Numbered from the stretch's first letter, positions 1-10,792 are shown. The stretch: 64,000 nucleotides of DNA from Acanthococcus lagerstroemiae (GCA_031841125.1 CM063107.1:49489497-49553496); one strand, 5' to 3'. The notes: generated from the letters alone by a model not told the origin. Made by a program: numbers and translations.

Positions 1-399
1 TTCAGACCCATCTATCTTTTCATGTAGCCTTTAAGGATGGAGGTTTAATTTTCTTTCTGAACTATTTCAGTGTTTAGAGAGAGGTGGCAGATTACAATGT
101 CTTTAACTCCTTGCCTTCTCCCAACAAAAAATTGGTTATGTCTATGTTGGTAGTTCTAGTACTTTTCATTTGTCTGTGGAAGATATGTGCTTATTCTTCG
201 TACATTACATTTCTAGCGGCCATATTGAATAATACTTGTCATATGTTATTCTCTAACTTCGAATCAAAATCATATTCAATTGATACCAAGCTCGACTAAC
301 TGCTGAACCCCTTTACCGGCTCATTTCGCCTCCTCCGAGGTTCAAGTCTCTCTCCTCAGTTTATTTCTTCAACAATTTTCAGTTTCTGTGTGGTGACTT
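1..399. other. No recognisable feature
   Basis: AT-rich DNA at the window edge. The short open frames here match no family I recognise and have no splice context. I see no repeat shared with the rest of the window. Confidence 0.4.
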
Positions 400-593
400 C
401 CTTTTTCATTTTTGCTCTCAACCCGAGACCTGGAATCCGCCCTTTCGAGTATTACTGAAAGACGTCGGGGAGGCTGTTTTGTCTTAGCCCCCTTCTCTTC
501 TTGCTGAAAATTCGGCCTTGGTCGAAATATAGCGAGTTGTTACGTGGGCTCGAACCTGGAACCTTCGAATTCCGAGACCAACCCAACCAGACC
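400..593 (-). mobile_element. tRNA-derived SINE, copy 1 (reverse, internal deletion)
   Basis: Read on the minus strand this starts GGTCTGGTTGG, continues into GGTCTCGG and a B-box-like GGTTCGAGCC (complement of about 547-557), and ends in a tail with TCGAAAGGGCGG and CTCGGGTTGAGAGCAAA. It matches the copy at 2715-2926 over most of its length. About 15 nt after GGTTGG are missing, including most of the A box, so this copy has probably lost its internal RNA polymerase III promoter. The A-rich 3' end appears as T-rich sequence near 400-409. No clear TSD was found. Confidence 0.75.
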
Positions 594-2115
594 CCTATAA
601 AGATAATTTTGCCCCCCTCTTCTTCCTTCGAAAAGTAGGTTCCTTTATCCATACAGATACCTCGTGCAGGTATTAAAATATCTGCAGTGTGCCGTCTCAT
701 AATTGTTGTAAATCGGTTTCAGATCGTTTTGGCGACCATTCTGGACACTGAAGGTCATGAACTGTTTTCACATTCGAGGCATAATCATATCGAATTTGGA
801 TGCTGCCCTTCTCCGAAACTCAATTTTTCAGTCACTACTTCAAAATGTGATTGCCTTCTTCAAGTCTTGAGAGCAATTTTGCTCTGACCCCCTTTCATAT
901 TCCAGTCCATCTCGTGAAGATGCCGAATTATAACCCTTCCTCAAGAAGTGCAGTAAATAACTCATTTCATTTGGGTGCTACATCTGTACCTTCAGAATGA
1001 GACTGTTTTCTTATCTAATGGTTAGCCTAGACGAATATAGTGTTCTTTCCTTCTTTACACGAAGCAAATTTTCTTTTTAAATCTTTGATGACCAGTTTAC
1101 GTTTGTGCTCGATGTCACTCAGTGGTCAATGAGGTCCAATATACACAGTGATACATCCAAAAAACAATAGTGGGAGGGGTGTTTCAGAATGTAAAGATAT
1201 GGAATACTTACTTTCTATCTCCCTCAGAAAATTCGAGATCGGTTGTATGCCCACGAGATAATAAAACAGACGTTGGAAAACGTGTGAAATTTTGAATGAC
1301 GTATCATTACCTGATTTCTTTTCTCGAAAAACCAGTTCTTGCCCTCTACCCAACTATGGAGGGATTTTAACGAAATTCATTTAGGTGATCAAGTACCTTT
1401 GAGAATAGAACCCAATTTAATGTCAGCAAACTTGGTTGTCATGAAGAGGCGAAGGTGGTTGGGGTGAAGTTTCTAATTAGCCGTATTTTCCGCACGATAC
1501 TTCGGATCGCAAAATGTGTAAGAATTTGGTTTTGAGAGTATCACTAATTATTACAGTTTTAAATCATTTTCATGTGTGAGACAGTAATGGGGGGAGATAT
1601 GGAAGCTCGAAGTTTTGCCAGGGAAATTTCTAGTAAAGTGGACCTAAAATCGAATGGTGTTTTACGCCCTCGTGGTCCGCTACAGAAACTTGAGTAAGGT
1701 ACTTATCTATCCATAGTTACTACAATTTAATATGCTCTGCTCAGAAGGGAAATGGAGCGGAAAGATATGTTCATGTCAGTTGTATTATTTTTTTCGCGCG
1801 AAAGAAACTACTAGAAATTAGTTTCATCATCAGTAGTAATTCTTAATGAATGGAAAACAGCTGATGCAACAGAAACAACCAGTTAATGAAAAGCAATCGA
1901 TTAATGAAATACTGTCGATTGTTCGAAAATAATTGCAAAGGCAATCGGTTTATCGATAATTGACTCATTTCATAACATCTTTCTAACCCGTGTCATAGCT
2001 ACTGTAGAGTATATTTCAACTGAAAGTGAAAACATACTAATGACAAAAAGGTGTTCCTAAATTCTTTCAGTTCGTTGACTTTGAGGATTAAGCCACAGTT
2101 TATTAAACCTCTGTT
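594..2115. other. Unassigned AT-rich DNA
   Basis: About 1.5 kb with no gene I can support. Short open frames lie on both strands but lack family motifs or paired splice sites. Around 1840-1970 there is a cluster of ATCGATTAAT-like words with no clear period. Confidence 0.4.
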
Positions 2116-2684
2116 ATACGAGTAGTATATGGGTCACTTGACGCCAAAATCATTTTGACCTCTAAGCTGACCTACTATATATCAGGTGTTCAGATCTATC
2201 TGTAGAAATGCGCACGCATCCCAAGCTGACCCCCGACCCATGTTTTTTTTTTCCAAATAATATTTCCCCTAAATGATATTTCCCCCAAATAATATGTCCC
2301 CCACTAATAGTTTATTCTAAGGTAAAAATTGGTGTTAGCTTATACAACCTCACTGTTTGACTGCTTAACAATTCAATGACATCTACATACTGTAAAAGTG
2401 GCGCCCCTCTACCGTAGTAAATGTCATTAAATTGTTAAGTAGTCAAACAGCGAGGTTGTATAAGCTAACACCAGTTTTTACCTTAGAATAAACTAGTAGG
2501 GGAAGAAATATTATTAGGGAAAATATTAATTAAGGGAAATATTATTTGGGAAAAAAACATGGGTCGGAGGTCGGCTTGGGATGCGTGCGTATCTCTACAG
2601 ATAGATCTGAACACCTGATATATAGTAGGTCAGCTTAGAGGTCAAAATGATTTTGGCGTCAAGTGACCCATATACTACTTATAT
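2116..2684. mobile_element. Foldback (palindromic) element, ~0.56 kb
   Basis: Two long arms, about 2121-2382 and 2421-2680, are near-perfect reverse complements and flank a ~38-nt loop. The outer ends read AGTAGTATATGGGTCACTTG and its complement CAAGTGACCCATATACTACT. Mismatches are few, so the element is fairly young or kept similar by gene conversion. It has no coding capacity. Foldback MITEs of this shape are common in insect genomes. Superfamily is not assignable, because the AT-rich flanks hide any TSD. Transcription through it would give a ~260-bp hairpin RNA. Confidence 0.85.
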
Positions 2685-2714
2685 GTGTTTCATGTATAGG
2701 ATCATAGTCACGGA

Positions 2715-2926
2715 GGTCTGGTTGGCCGAGTGGATAGCGCGTTGGTCTCGGAATCCGGAGCTCCCGGGTTCGATCCCACGTAGCGACTCGCCAGATTTCG
2801 ACCTAGGCCGGTTTTTTGACCAGAAGTGAAGAGGGATAAGACAGCCCTAGCAGCCTCCCCGGCGTCTCTGAGGTAATGCTTGAAAGGGCGGGTTCCAGGG
2901 CTCGGGTTGAGAGCAAATTAGAAAAA
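2715..2926 (+). mobile_element. tRNA-derived SINE, copy 2 (full, with TSD)
   Basis: The head carries an A box (TGGCCGAGTGG) and a B box (GGTTCGATCCC) at tRNA-like spacing, followed by a non-tRNA body and a short A-rich tail (AGAAAAA). It is flanked by a 15-nt direct repeat, GATCATAGTCACGGA at 2700-2714 and GATCATAGTCATGGA at 2927-2941 (14/15 identical), as expected for LINE-mediated retroposition. Length is 212 bp. It is a non-coding retroposon mobilised in trans by a LINE. It is the best preserved member of the family here; others are at 400-593 and 30011-30182. Confidence 0.9.
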
Positions 2927-2941
2927 GATCATAGTCATGGA

Positions 2942-4043
2942 TAGGGCCAGGAATTCGAACCACTTCTTCAGCCTCTAGAAATACACTTTTTAAGGAAACT
3001 ATCCGTTATTTCGACTGAACTTATAGGGAGTTGAAGTATTAGTAAATGCTTTCTGCCTATGTTTGCCACACCTTAGAGCTTAGTATGATTATATCAAGAC
3101 TTGTCGAGATTCTGTTGAGATATAGTAAGACTTATCTAAAATCATATTGACTATATCAAGATTTATCGAGACTGTATTGAAACTACAGTGGAACTTCCCT
3201 ATAACGAACTTTTTTGCTGGTCCCTTAATATTTCCATTCAAAAACGTTTCTTTATAACGAAAAAAAATCAAGGCTAAAAAAATGTCGCACCGGTATCAGC
3301 CTTCTTCTCCCAAAAAAATGAGATGATTTTGTTGGGGCCCCTAAAAAAAAGTTCGGATAGCAACCGATCTTTCTGGAATCCTTGAAAAAAAAAGGCCAGA
3401 TAATCTACAAAATGATCAGATAATTTTGTTGGGTGCCCTGTGTGAGCGAAAAGAAAGATCACACGATTCTGGCAGCCCCTTCCCTTCCAAAAAATCTGAC
3501 CCTGCGGTTTTGGATCATTTTTTCTTTTCTTAGTAGTAAAGGGACATAATGGACAGTTTTTATGAGAAGAGGGGAGTCAGCAAATGTCCGCCTGTTGCCC
3601 TGCTAAATCGGTTGCTGTCCTTGCCCTGTATTTAATTTGTGTTGTAAGATTGTGTTACGAATCTTCAACACTTCTTAAAACCGTGTGAAAATTCGTTGAA
3701 ACGTTGAGAATTTTGCTGAAACTTGCTCAACTCTTTCAGATTTGTTGAAACCGCTAAAACTTTTGAGTGTGAGGGTTCACTAAGACTCCACAAAACCTGT
3801 CTGTAAGACTCATTGAGAATATTTTTTTCATTTTTCACAGGCATTTGAAGAAATCTCAAAAACGAAAGCGTTTATCGAAAAAATTAATGGAACAAAATTT
3901 ATTGTACATAAAATTTCCCTTCCATTGAGACCATTTTTATTTCAATCTGATGAATTTTTCTAAAATGTGTAGGTAGGGTTCCTAGGGTTTCAGTAGTTCC
4001 TTTTTTCACGTACCTAAAATTGTAGAGGGCGACTCTTTCGCGC
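2942..4043. other. Unassigned DNA with degenerate GACT-type repeats
   Basis: No gene is supported. Two stretches, about 3089-3215 and 3660-3860, contain recurring AAGACTTGTCGAGATTC-like words at irregular 10-14 nt spacing. They resemble the diverged periodic DNA at 15.6, 16.7, 36.3, 36.8 and 42.1 kb. A mariner/Tigger-like end sits at 3186-3268 and is listed separately. Confidence 0.45.
3186..3268. mobile_element. Mariner/Tigger-like terminal repeat remnant
   Basis: CAGTGGAACTTCCCTATAACG at about 3186 has the typical layout of Tc1/mariner-pogo termini (CAGTGRAACYTCCCTATAACG). A facing TTTCTTTATAACGAAA lies at about 3245-3261. The pair suggests a short decayed MITE or one solo end. No transposase is present. 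Confidence 0.5.
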
Positions 4044-4614
4044 TGGCAGTCTGAATCAGAGTTAAGAAAGCCAAAACTTATGAACTTATATTCGGATTCA
4101 GCTGAATGGCAAGATGGAAGGATCTTTCAGATTCGGTTTCGGCTTCAGAAATGTTTATGTTGTACTTCCGATTTCGGATACAGCTTCACTGATATGATTA
4201 CCTCAGCTTCAGTTTCGGATTCAGCTTCAAGTTCCAACTTCTCGTCATCTGGTCGTCTCATTCTTTTCTAATACCAAAATTATTCACCAATCACAACTGG
4301 ACTGATATGAGACGAGAGGTTCGATCTTTCGATCATTGAAAAGTGTTAATAGTACCCTAGTACTAGCGAGCTTTATGTACTTTTTCCCGGGACATTTTCA
4401 AGTGGATATATACGTCAAAATCCCGTATCTTGAGCCGAAGCCGAAACCGAAGCCATTAAAATCTCATACATTACGGCCCTGTTTCCGGCTTCAGTGAAAT
4501 TGTATTATCAACTTCAGTTTCGGCTTTTCCCTCGCAAAGTGATTACACTTAGCTTCGGAGACAGCATAATTTCTTAAACTCTGAGATTCGGATTCAGTTT
4601 CAGATTGCCAACCC
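4044..4614. mobile_element. Non-autonomous element with arms built from TTCGGATTCAG words
   Basis: The left end (GGCAGTCTGAATCAGAG) and right end (complement GGCAATCTGAAACTGAA) form imperfect inverted termini. The interior is full of short related words: TTCGGATTCAGC, TTCAGTTTCGGATTCAG, CCGAAGCCGAAACCGAAG. These point inward from both ends, like a subterminal repeat array. There is no coding potential. Architecture resembles the word-filled elements at 7350-8820, 11625-12222 and 43945-44489, though the word differs. Superfamily is uncertain; hAT is suggested by analogy only. Confidence 0.55.
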
Positions 4615-5050
4615 TGGTCCGAATGCCTATTGGGATGTGGAACGGAATGTAGGAGCGTTAATGTGCAGCTCCTAATGAAAGGTTGAGTGATCATGGAGGG
4701 AAATAACATTGCTGTAAACGGGGAATAGGGGTTTTTCAAAAAATCATTATAAAATAAAGAAATGAAGGACATGGTGCAAATTTGAACTGCAGGGAGCTAC
4801 ATATTCGAACTTGCGATTAAAAATTTAATATGTCAGCATGTCAGGTAACAAAATTAATAGAAGTGCGGTGAAGTAAGAAATGACACTGTATTTTTGAACA
4901 ACACTTAATTTTTCAAGTGCCCTTGAATGGAAAAAGTCATTTGAAATTGCACTCAAGGGTAACCTCCAGAGATTACTAAGTGCAATTTCAAGTGATTTTT
5001 TCCATTTAAGGGCACTTAACAAGCGACCTTGCGGATTGCAAGGTAGTAAC

Positions 5051-6254
5051 AGGGTGTTTGCCATTGGGACTCCCAGGCACATAAAATCTGATGACGCTAC
5101 ACGCACATCATGGAAGTTCAAGGCTTCAAACTGTGAAGCTGCAGACTGTAATCACGCAGCAGACTTTCATCAACACAGAACATACTAGAATACATTTACA
5201 TTTTCCATTTAATTTGTTCCAAGCGGCAAGCAGAAATCAAACACTTTACCTTTGCAAGACAAATAAATTCAAAGGACATAAATCCAAGGAATTTCAAAAC
5301 TCATGAGTTTCAATGAATATGAACTGATCACTACTGATAACAATTCAAAGAGGGACGGGAATTTTGTTCTGATTCAAATAAACGAGGAATTTTACTTCGA
5401 CTCAAATAAAGTTGTGTTCTCGCTTCAGAAAACGCACATTAATGTGTTCTTACTCCTCATTACAATGTTTATAAGACGCAAAGACAGTAGCTCCACGCTC
5501 CACTCTTGGTCACACAATGCGTGGAATATTCGTGAACTGTTCGAATGCGAGAAAGATAATCTTTCACTTCAAAAACAAAACGTTGTCTGCCAATTATTTA
5601 TTCACGTTTTTCATTAATTCTGCTACACAATTATAATAGAAGTTCAAATTTGTGGTTGAAGACATATTGACAGTTTTGGATGATTTGTTGTTCCTGATAA
5701 CAAAAAGATGAAGGTAAATAGTCAAACAAGAAACAAAATATTTGTGAAAGACCTAAAACAGAATACCAAAATTACCACTTAATACTGCTAACATATTGAT
5801 GAGACATAACTCACACCGCATTATTCCTCAGAAAATTTCCTGATAAGAGTACCACAGAATGTTGCCTGTACTTAGTTTGATTCAAATACATTATACGCTA
5901 ATTCAACTGAGAACCCATTTTATACGAACAAACAATACACTTACCTCTTCTAAATCCAGTTAATGTCTTCACTTTCTTTGAAGAAATAATTCCTAGAAAA
6001 GTAGGAGTTGCACAATACTGTCATGAGTAAAATACGATATTACAAAATAAAACGTAAACAAATTGTATCTGTAAATTGTAAGCAAATGGAGAGGATACAT
6101 TCATAATAGTGAACCAACTTATCAATAGATGGCAGCAGTTGACAGAGAACGCAACTGAGCTATAACTGAACTATGAGCTATAAACAATTCAGTCATATTT
6201 AATGAAAAAAATTATAAAATTGCGATTGCAATACTGCGTGCCGGCAAACACCCT
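5051..6254. mobile_element. TIR element, ~1.2 kb, AGGGTGTTTGCC termini
   Basis: AGGGTGTTTGCC at 5051-5062 and its exact complement GGCAAACACCCT at 6243-6254 bound an AT-rich segment. Its open frames (71 and 104 codons) match nothing I know. It lies within the region missing from the otherwise homologous 43-kb copy, which supports its status as an insertion. I could not fix a TSD. The 12-bp TIR could also mark the edge of a larger composite. Confidence 0.5.
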
Positions 6255-6255
6255 A

Positions 6256-6549
6256 TACTCCACTTCACAAAAGAAAGGCCCAAGTTATCAGTGTTCAGTG
6301 GCGGGTGAACTGGCATCGTTGTTCACAAAACAAACGCACCAATCTATGCATTCTTTATTTCGCGAATAGAATCAGAGTCCAATATTCTACGTACCAATTG
6401 ACGTTTTCAGTTTCTTTTTGAACTTTTCAGTACTAAAACAAGGATTTTTGAGAAATAGAGGTCTTGCGGCAAACGAAGAGGAGCACTCTTGTGAATCTTG
6501 TTTACATTTTCCACTGATAACTCGGGCGTTTCTTTTGTGGAATGGAGTA
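6256..6549. mobile_element. Mariner-type MITE, copy 1
   Basis: The ends are TACTCCACTTCACAAAAGAA and its near complement ending TTTGTGGAATGGAGTA, flanked by TA on both sides (6254-6255 and 6550-6551). That TA target duplication is typical of Tc1/mariner elements. Length is 294 bp with TIRs of nearly 40 bp including CCCAAGTTATCAGTG. A second copy in the same orientation is at 6798-7093. It is non-coding. Confidence 0.75.
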
Positions 6550-6797
6550 TAAAAAGTGTTTTCCTCCATGATCACTCAATGAGGGTTCACAAAACATCCG
6601 CTAGATGTCAGCCACTTCGATTCCGAGTCCCTATTGGGGCCGTCCATCCTACAGAGAGCGCTGCAATCGGACATTGTGGTGCATTATAATTCTTTATAAA
6701 AAGGGGAACCTTTTTGTACATGGTGCCAAAAACATTCACCTTTTCGTATGATATCAGCGTTATCATTAATAGCGATACTAGCGCTGATCAGCTGGAA

Positions 6798-7093
6798 TAC
6801 TCGCATTTCATGAAAAAAACGCCCAAGTTATCAGTGTTCAGTGACGGGTCGGGCCTCATCGTTCACTAAACAAACGCACTAATCTGTGCATTCTTTACAC
6901 GCGTATTCATAATTAAACTGATGAAATATCCTACGTATCAGCTGAAGTTTCCAGTTTCTTTTTGAACTTTTCAGTACTAGAACAAGGATTTTTGAGAAAT
7001 AGAGGTCTTGCGGCAAACGAAGAGGAGCACTCTTGTGAATCTTGTTTACATTTTTCATTGACAACTCGGGTGTTTCTTTTGTGAAATGGAGTA
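6798..7093. mobile_element. Mariner-type MITE, copy 2
   Basis: Direct-orientation homologue of 6256-6549. The centre (TTTTTGAACTTTTCAGTACT through GAGGAGCACTCTTGTGAATC) is almost unchanged between copies. Right flank is TA; the left flank is AA, probably a mutated TA. The left TIR is more diverged than in copy 1. The ~250 bp between the copies share nothing obvious, so this is two insertions rather than a tandem duplication. Confidence 0.7.
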
Positions 7094-7597
7094 TAGTACT
7101 GTTACTCCAAGTTCGAGCACTGTCTGAAGACTGCAATTCTGTATTCTCACTCCCCCCCCCCCCAAATCAATAATAAGAAAACACTCAAACGCGTAATAAT
7201 TTAAAAAATCGATTAACCGATCACTGTGCGGGTTGTGTCAAAATTGATTTTCATAGATTAATCGGGCATCACTAATTGCCATCGTAATTATGGTGGTGAA
7301 AACGTATCTCCAGGGAAGAATACTAATGTAGTTTCCTCTTACTTTCATCCAGGGATGGGCAAATTCGTTTGTAAATCGAATCGATTCACGATTCGCGATT
7401 CGCCACAAGAAAATTGAATCGATTCGCAATTTGCGATTCTCTACAATGAAGTTGAATCGATTCGCGATTCGCAATTCATCCAAACAAATCGCGAATCGAT
7501 TCACTAATTCTTCAATTCGCGATTCGTTTTTTTTTTTTTTGTTTCTTCAATATTGTTTGATTTTTGATAAGGAAGTACAATCCTACAATCTATAAAC

Positions 7598-7876
7598 TAC
7601 AAACAAATACACTGAACTACCAATAATGGAAACTCGAGCGCTTTTTTGGACCATGGCTACTAGCGGCAGGGATTGGTACTACACGTATTTCACTTTTCAT
7701 TCATTCATTCACTGTAACTGTATGTTGTGATAGTGATTACGCTCTATTTAGTGTTGGTGAACACAATGCTAAATTATTATAGTAACAATCCCTGCCGCTA
7801 GGTGCTGGGTCTAACAGCGCTCAATGTATTTTAAATGGAGTTTCCGATATTAGTATTTCAGTGTATTTGCTACAAA
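7598..7876. repeat. Inverted-repeat segment inside the 7350-8820 element
   Basis: AAATACACTGAACTACCAAT on the left mirrors ATTAGTATTTCAGTGTATTT on the right. Inside these, TAGCGGCAGGGATTG (about 7671) mirrors CAATCCCTGCCGCTA (about 7786). It is a foldback structure of about 280 bp, probably another short element or a duplicated pair of ends. Confidence 0.65.
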
Positions 7877-7894
7877 GTACAAAGAGGTGATAAT

Positions 7895-8508
7895 TAAAGA
7901 CCGGAAAAATATGCACTCTAATCTCAAAATATGATCATATAATATGAATTTTGAGTAGCTGAAATATGCAGAAATATGCACTCAGACCTCTAAAATATGC
8001 AAAATATGCATTACTAAATTAGTATCAGTTTATCAATATGGATGTCATTGTACAAGATTTTTGAGGAAGAAGGAAATCAATCTATGACGTCACACAGTGC
8101 TACTTTGGCGGCCCAATGATGGATACTTTTGCTGACAGTAACTCACTGTGTTGACGTCATGGCACACGGAACGCCGCAAAAAAAAAAAATGTTTTCAAAT
8201 TATTATGTACAATGCTCGAACAATCTAGATAAAAATATGAATACCTAATAGTGTTGTCATTTCAGTAACAAAACATAAATGTTGGAAATATGCTGAAAAA
8301 TAGCGAAAATTGGCTGAGATGTGACGAAATATGCATTCTGGACCATGAAAATATGCAAAAATATGCATTTTAAAGGACAATATGCAAAATATGCAAAATG
8401 AAATGGAGCTCATTTTACAAGGAATTTTATGAATCGTAAAAATAATATGAAATAAGCTCTATTAAAGTTATAGAAATTTATATGCAATTTCATACTTTCC
8501 GGTCTTTA
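7895..8508. mobile_element. hAT-like MITE, 614 bp, nested
   Basis: Perfect 13-bp TIRs TAAAGACCGGAAA and TTTCCGGTCTTTA are flanked by a perfect 8-bp TSD GTGATAAT (7887-7894 and 8509-8516). The interior is rich in AAATATGCA and its variants, especially near both ends. The words resemble those of the 52049-52632 element, whose TIRs differ. It is non-coding and younger than the 7350-8820 element that holds it. Confidence 0.9.
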
Positions 8509-8929
8509 GTGATAATGATAAACGCAGAACACTGATTGCTGATTGGCTGATTTCATCTTCAACCATTCCACACTCCACAGCCCACACCAGAGAGCAGACA
8601 ACACACACAGCCACACACGCCGTCGAATTTCGATTCGAATCCTACGATTCATTGAAAAGGAATCGATTCACGATTCCAATTTGCAGAAATTTTTGGCGAA
8701 TCGATTCGCGATTCCGATTCGTTAAATTTCATTCGAATGGATTTGCGATTCGCGATTCGTCTAAAATCGAATCGATTCGCGAATCAATTTGCAAAAGAAT
8801 CGATTCGCTGCCCGTCCCTGCTTTCATCATGGTATATCTATCGTGGTTTTCCTTCTCTTGTATGCCTTTAGTTTTTCTTTGAGCCTTTTCATCACGTCAG
8901 GGTAGCACACACAGGGAGGGGGGAGTTAA

Positions 8930-9835
8930 ATAGAGGGTGGAGAATCTTGTAGTTCTCCTTTTCATATTATGTTTGTATCTGTGCTTTTTGTGTAGCATTT
9001 ATTTACTGTCACTTTTTCGCATCGTCTGAATTCTGATTTGCCGGACTATTTCCCAATGAACCAATTTATTCGTATTGTCCAAGTTGAATCTCGTTGAGTT
9101 GATTATTCATGGAACCGCCCAAACTACTCGACGCTCAGTAATTAAATGGCGAACGGCTGGACCTAAATAATACGATGAATGATAGATTTCTCTATCTCTA
9201 ATTATCGGCCGAAACGTGGAATTTCTATTCTACGTACTGTTACATTATTACTCGCTATAATTCGTGCAGTCAAGTACCGTTTTCTCTCTCTCTCTTTCGA
9301 TTTTTTTTTTACTGTAAATTACATGAGAAAATCATTTAATTTCGGATTATAAATCGACGTAGATCGTGATGCTGATATGTGCGAACGAATATAACGTTAT
9401 ATCTACTCCGCTCAATTAAACGCATCCTTCGACGAAGTGTAAATTTCCACCATTGCACTCGGTTAGTGTTAAAAAAAAAAAGAGAGAGAAAAGGTACGAA
9501 ACACGTGGTACTGCTAATTTATCATGCTACGGGATGTTTTGTTCGTTTCGCTTTTAATTATTTATGTTTTGTCCGCGAGATCTGCATGAAGGGGTGTACA
9601 GAGGCGAAATAAATAAGTAATAAATAAAAGCGAAAGAAGTTTCTGTGTATAGTTTTCAACCTCGGCCTGAAATGGCGTGGCATGGGATTCCGATTTTGTA
9701 CGCTTCAGTTTCAAACACTTTTAATTTGTTTTGCATGTGAACTAATTTGTACATTGATTTGCTCGGCAATTGAAGTACGATGCGTATTATTGCGGATGCA
9801 CTTGGCCATTTGTTTGTGCATGGCTCATCGTCCAA
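8930..9835. other. Repeat-poor AT-rich DNA
   Basis: No TIRs, SINE or LINE pieces and no supported exon. There are short CT runs (about 9282-9298) and several ATTA and TAAT words. This is one of the few stretches here that does not resemble another part of the window. Confidence 0.4.
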
Positions 9836-9925
9836 AAACTGAGAATATTACCAGCAAATTGTAAACCCTAACTTTCGATTTTTTAATATTTAAAATTCTT
9901 TTGGTGGGAGGAGGGTATTTAGAGT
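9836..9925. repeat. Dispersed repeat shared with 62342-62430
   Basis: ACTGAGAATATTACCAGCAA, then an AAATT...AAC...AACTTT...GATTTTTT stretch, then GGGAGGAGGGTATTT matches the 62-kb segment in the same order and orientation with small indels. It looks like the end of an unidentified mobile element with a G-rich terminus. Confidence 0.6.
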
Positions 9926-9949
9926 TTTTCTCTAAAACACCGCACCCCC

Positions 9950-10381
9950 GGCCCCAGAAACTACCCTTTCTAGTATCGTATCAGTGGCCGGAGGGACGCT
10001 TTGAGGCCAGCCCAAGCCCCCATTTTGCCGTGCCGCTTCTGATGCGCGCGTTGTGCAAGGGCCACCATGGGGTTCCCTACTGACCGCGGTTCGCGCTCCC
10101 CAAGCCACTAGCGTGGAAATTCCTGGTCCCTCACAGCCGGACGCTTCCTCTTCACTCACCCCTCACCTCCTCGTCTTGGAACGTGTAATGACGCAGACAG
10201 GGGTGACGGCAGGGGAGCCCTGCCGGGGGGTCCGCAGCTGCAGCAGCTTTTCTAGGATGGTACAGAGTTGTCCTGTTCGATGGTGTGGGCCAAGCTTGGT
10301 CCGTCGGTCCTCTGCCTCGACCATTCCATCTGCATCTTCCTCTTCATGATGGTCGAGACAAAGACCGATACCCGGTTCCAT
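9950..10381 (-). other. GC-rich fragment of unknown origin, possibly old coding sequence
   Basis: This ~430 bp is far richer in G+C than anything around it. On the minus strand a 72-codon frame ends in VCVITRSKTRR, followed by a stop and a second 75-codon frame with Gly/Ala/Ser-rich text. The VITRSK motif recalls linkers between domains in some LTR-retrotransposon polyproteins, but this is a weak resemblance and I see no protease, RT or integrase motif. It may be a retroelement or foreign-DNA remnant. No function is assigned. Confidence 0.35.
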
Positions 10382-10792
10382 TTGCTTCGACTCTTCATCA
10401 TATAATACCCATATTGCTGTTAGTGCAATTTTTGACCTTCGGCTCCCCCAGGTGTTCCGAATTTCAAGTTAGAAGGAAACAGATTCGAAAAAACTGAGTA
10501 GCCTTGAAAAGTTGAGTGTCGGTTTGTCAATTTCTTTCATGCCGGTGCAAGTTTCAGACATTTTCTTATTCAAGTATTCAGAAATTGGATGAAACATGAA
10601 AAACGCGATGCTATTCAAGTGGCGTTTAAAGGGAGTGGACGCTAGAGAAAAAATGGCAAGAGGCTTGGAGAGCACGTCCAATGGCATCTTGCTTCCCTGC
10701 TGGTCATAAAAAATTGATGATCTTAGAAAATGATCGAAATTGTACGTTTTCCTCTGTAAGGCATTTGTTAATGCATGGTGATCACTTGGTCA
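10382..10792. other. Unassigned DNA
   Basis: AT-rich sequence between the GC-rich fragment and a hAT-like MITE. No family or splice signals were recognised. Confidence 0.35.

Larger units (their letters stand above)
4626..6638. mobile_element. TIR element (family also at 43275-43757), split by later insertions
   Basis: From 4626 (CCTATTGGGATGTGG) to about 5022 the sequence matches 43275-43668 in the same orientation. From about 6556 to 6638 (CTCCATGATCACTC through TTCCGAGTCCCTATTGG) it matches 43680-43757. The ~1.5 kb between (about 5023-6555) is absent from the 43-kb copy and holds the elements at 5051-6254 and 6256-6549. The shared termini are weakly inverted. No protein is encoded. Confidence 0.7.
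7350..8820. mobile_element. hAT-like non-autonomous element, 1471 bp
   Basis: Termini are CAGGGATGGGC and GCCCGTCCCTG, inside a perfect 8-bp TSD CTTTCATC (7342-7349 and 8821-8828). An 8-bp TSD and a CAG-start TIR fit the hAT superfamily. About 170 bp inside each end is filled with GAATCGATTCGCGATTCG-type words, many forming palindromes; these could be multiple transposase-binding sites (inference). No transposase is present. The interior carries an inverted-repeat segment (7598-7876) and a complete MITE (7895-8508). The empty target is represented by the related repeats at 22.3 and 48.2 kb. Confidence 0.85.
7288..8929. repeat. Dispersed repeat, copy A, split by the 7350-8820 element
   Basis: The halves 7288-7349 and 8829-8929 together match uninterrupted copies at 22314-22461 and 48157-48300. 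Shared text includes ATCTCCAGGG, TAGTTTCCTCTT, CTTTCATC, GGAGTTTTCC or GGTTTTCC, GCTTTTAGTTTTTCT and AAGGTAGCAC. Copies A and B also share a terminal GAGGGGGGAG. Nature is unknown and no protein is encoded. It may be a MITE body or an old conserved segment. Confidence 0.75.

Noticed and set aside
2715..2790. Functional tRNA gene
   Set aside because: A and B boxes are present, but the acceptor stem does not close. A SINE body with A-rich tail and TSD follows, and other copies share the same non-tRNA body.
5303..5617. 104-codon open frame in the 5051-6254 element as a transposase
   Set aside because: No DDE/DDD-like spacing, no zinc finger and no similarity that I recognise; much too short.
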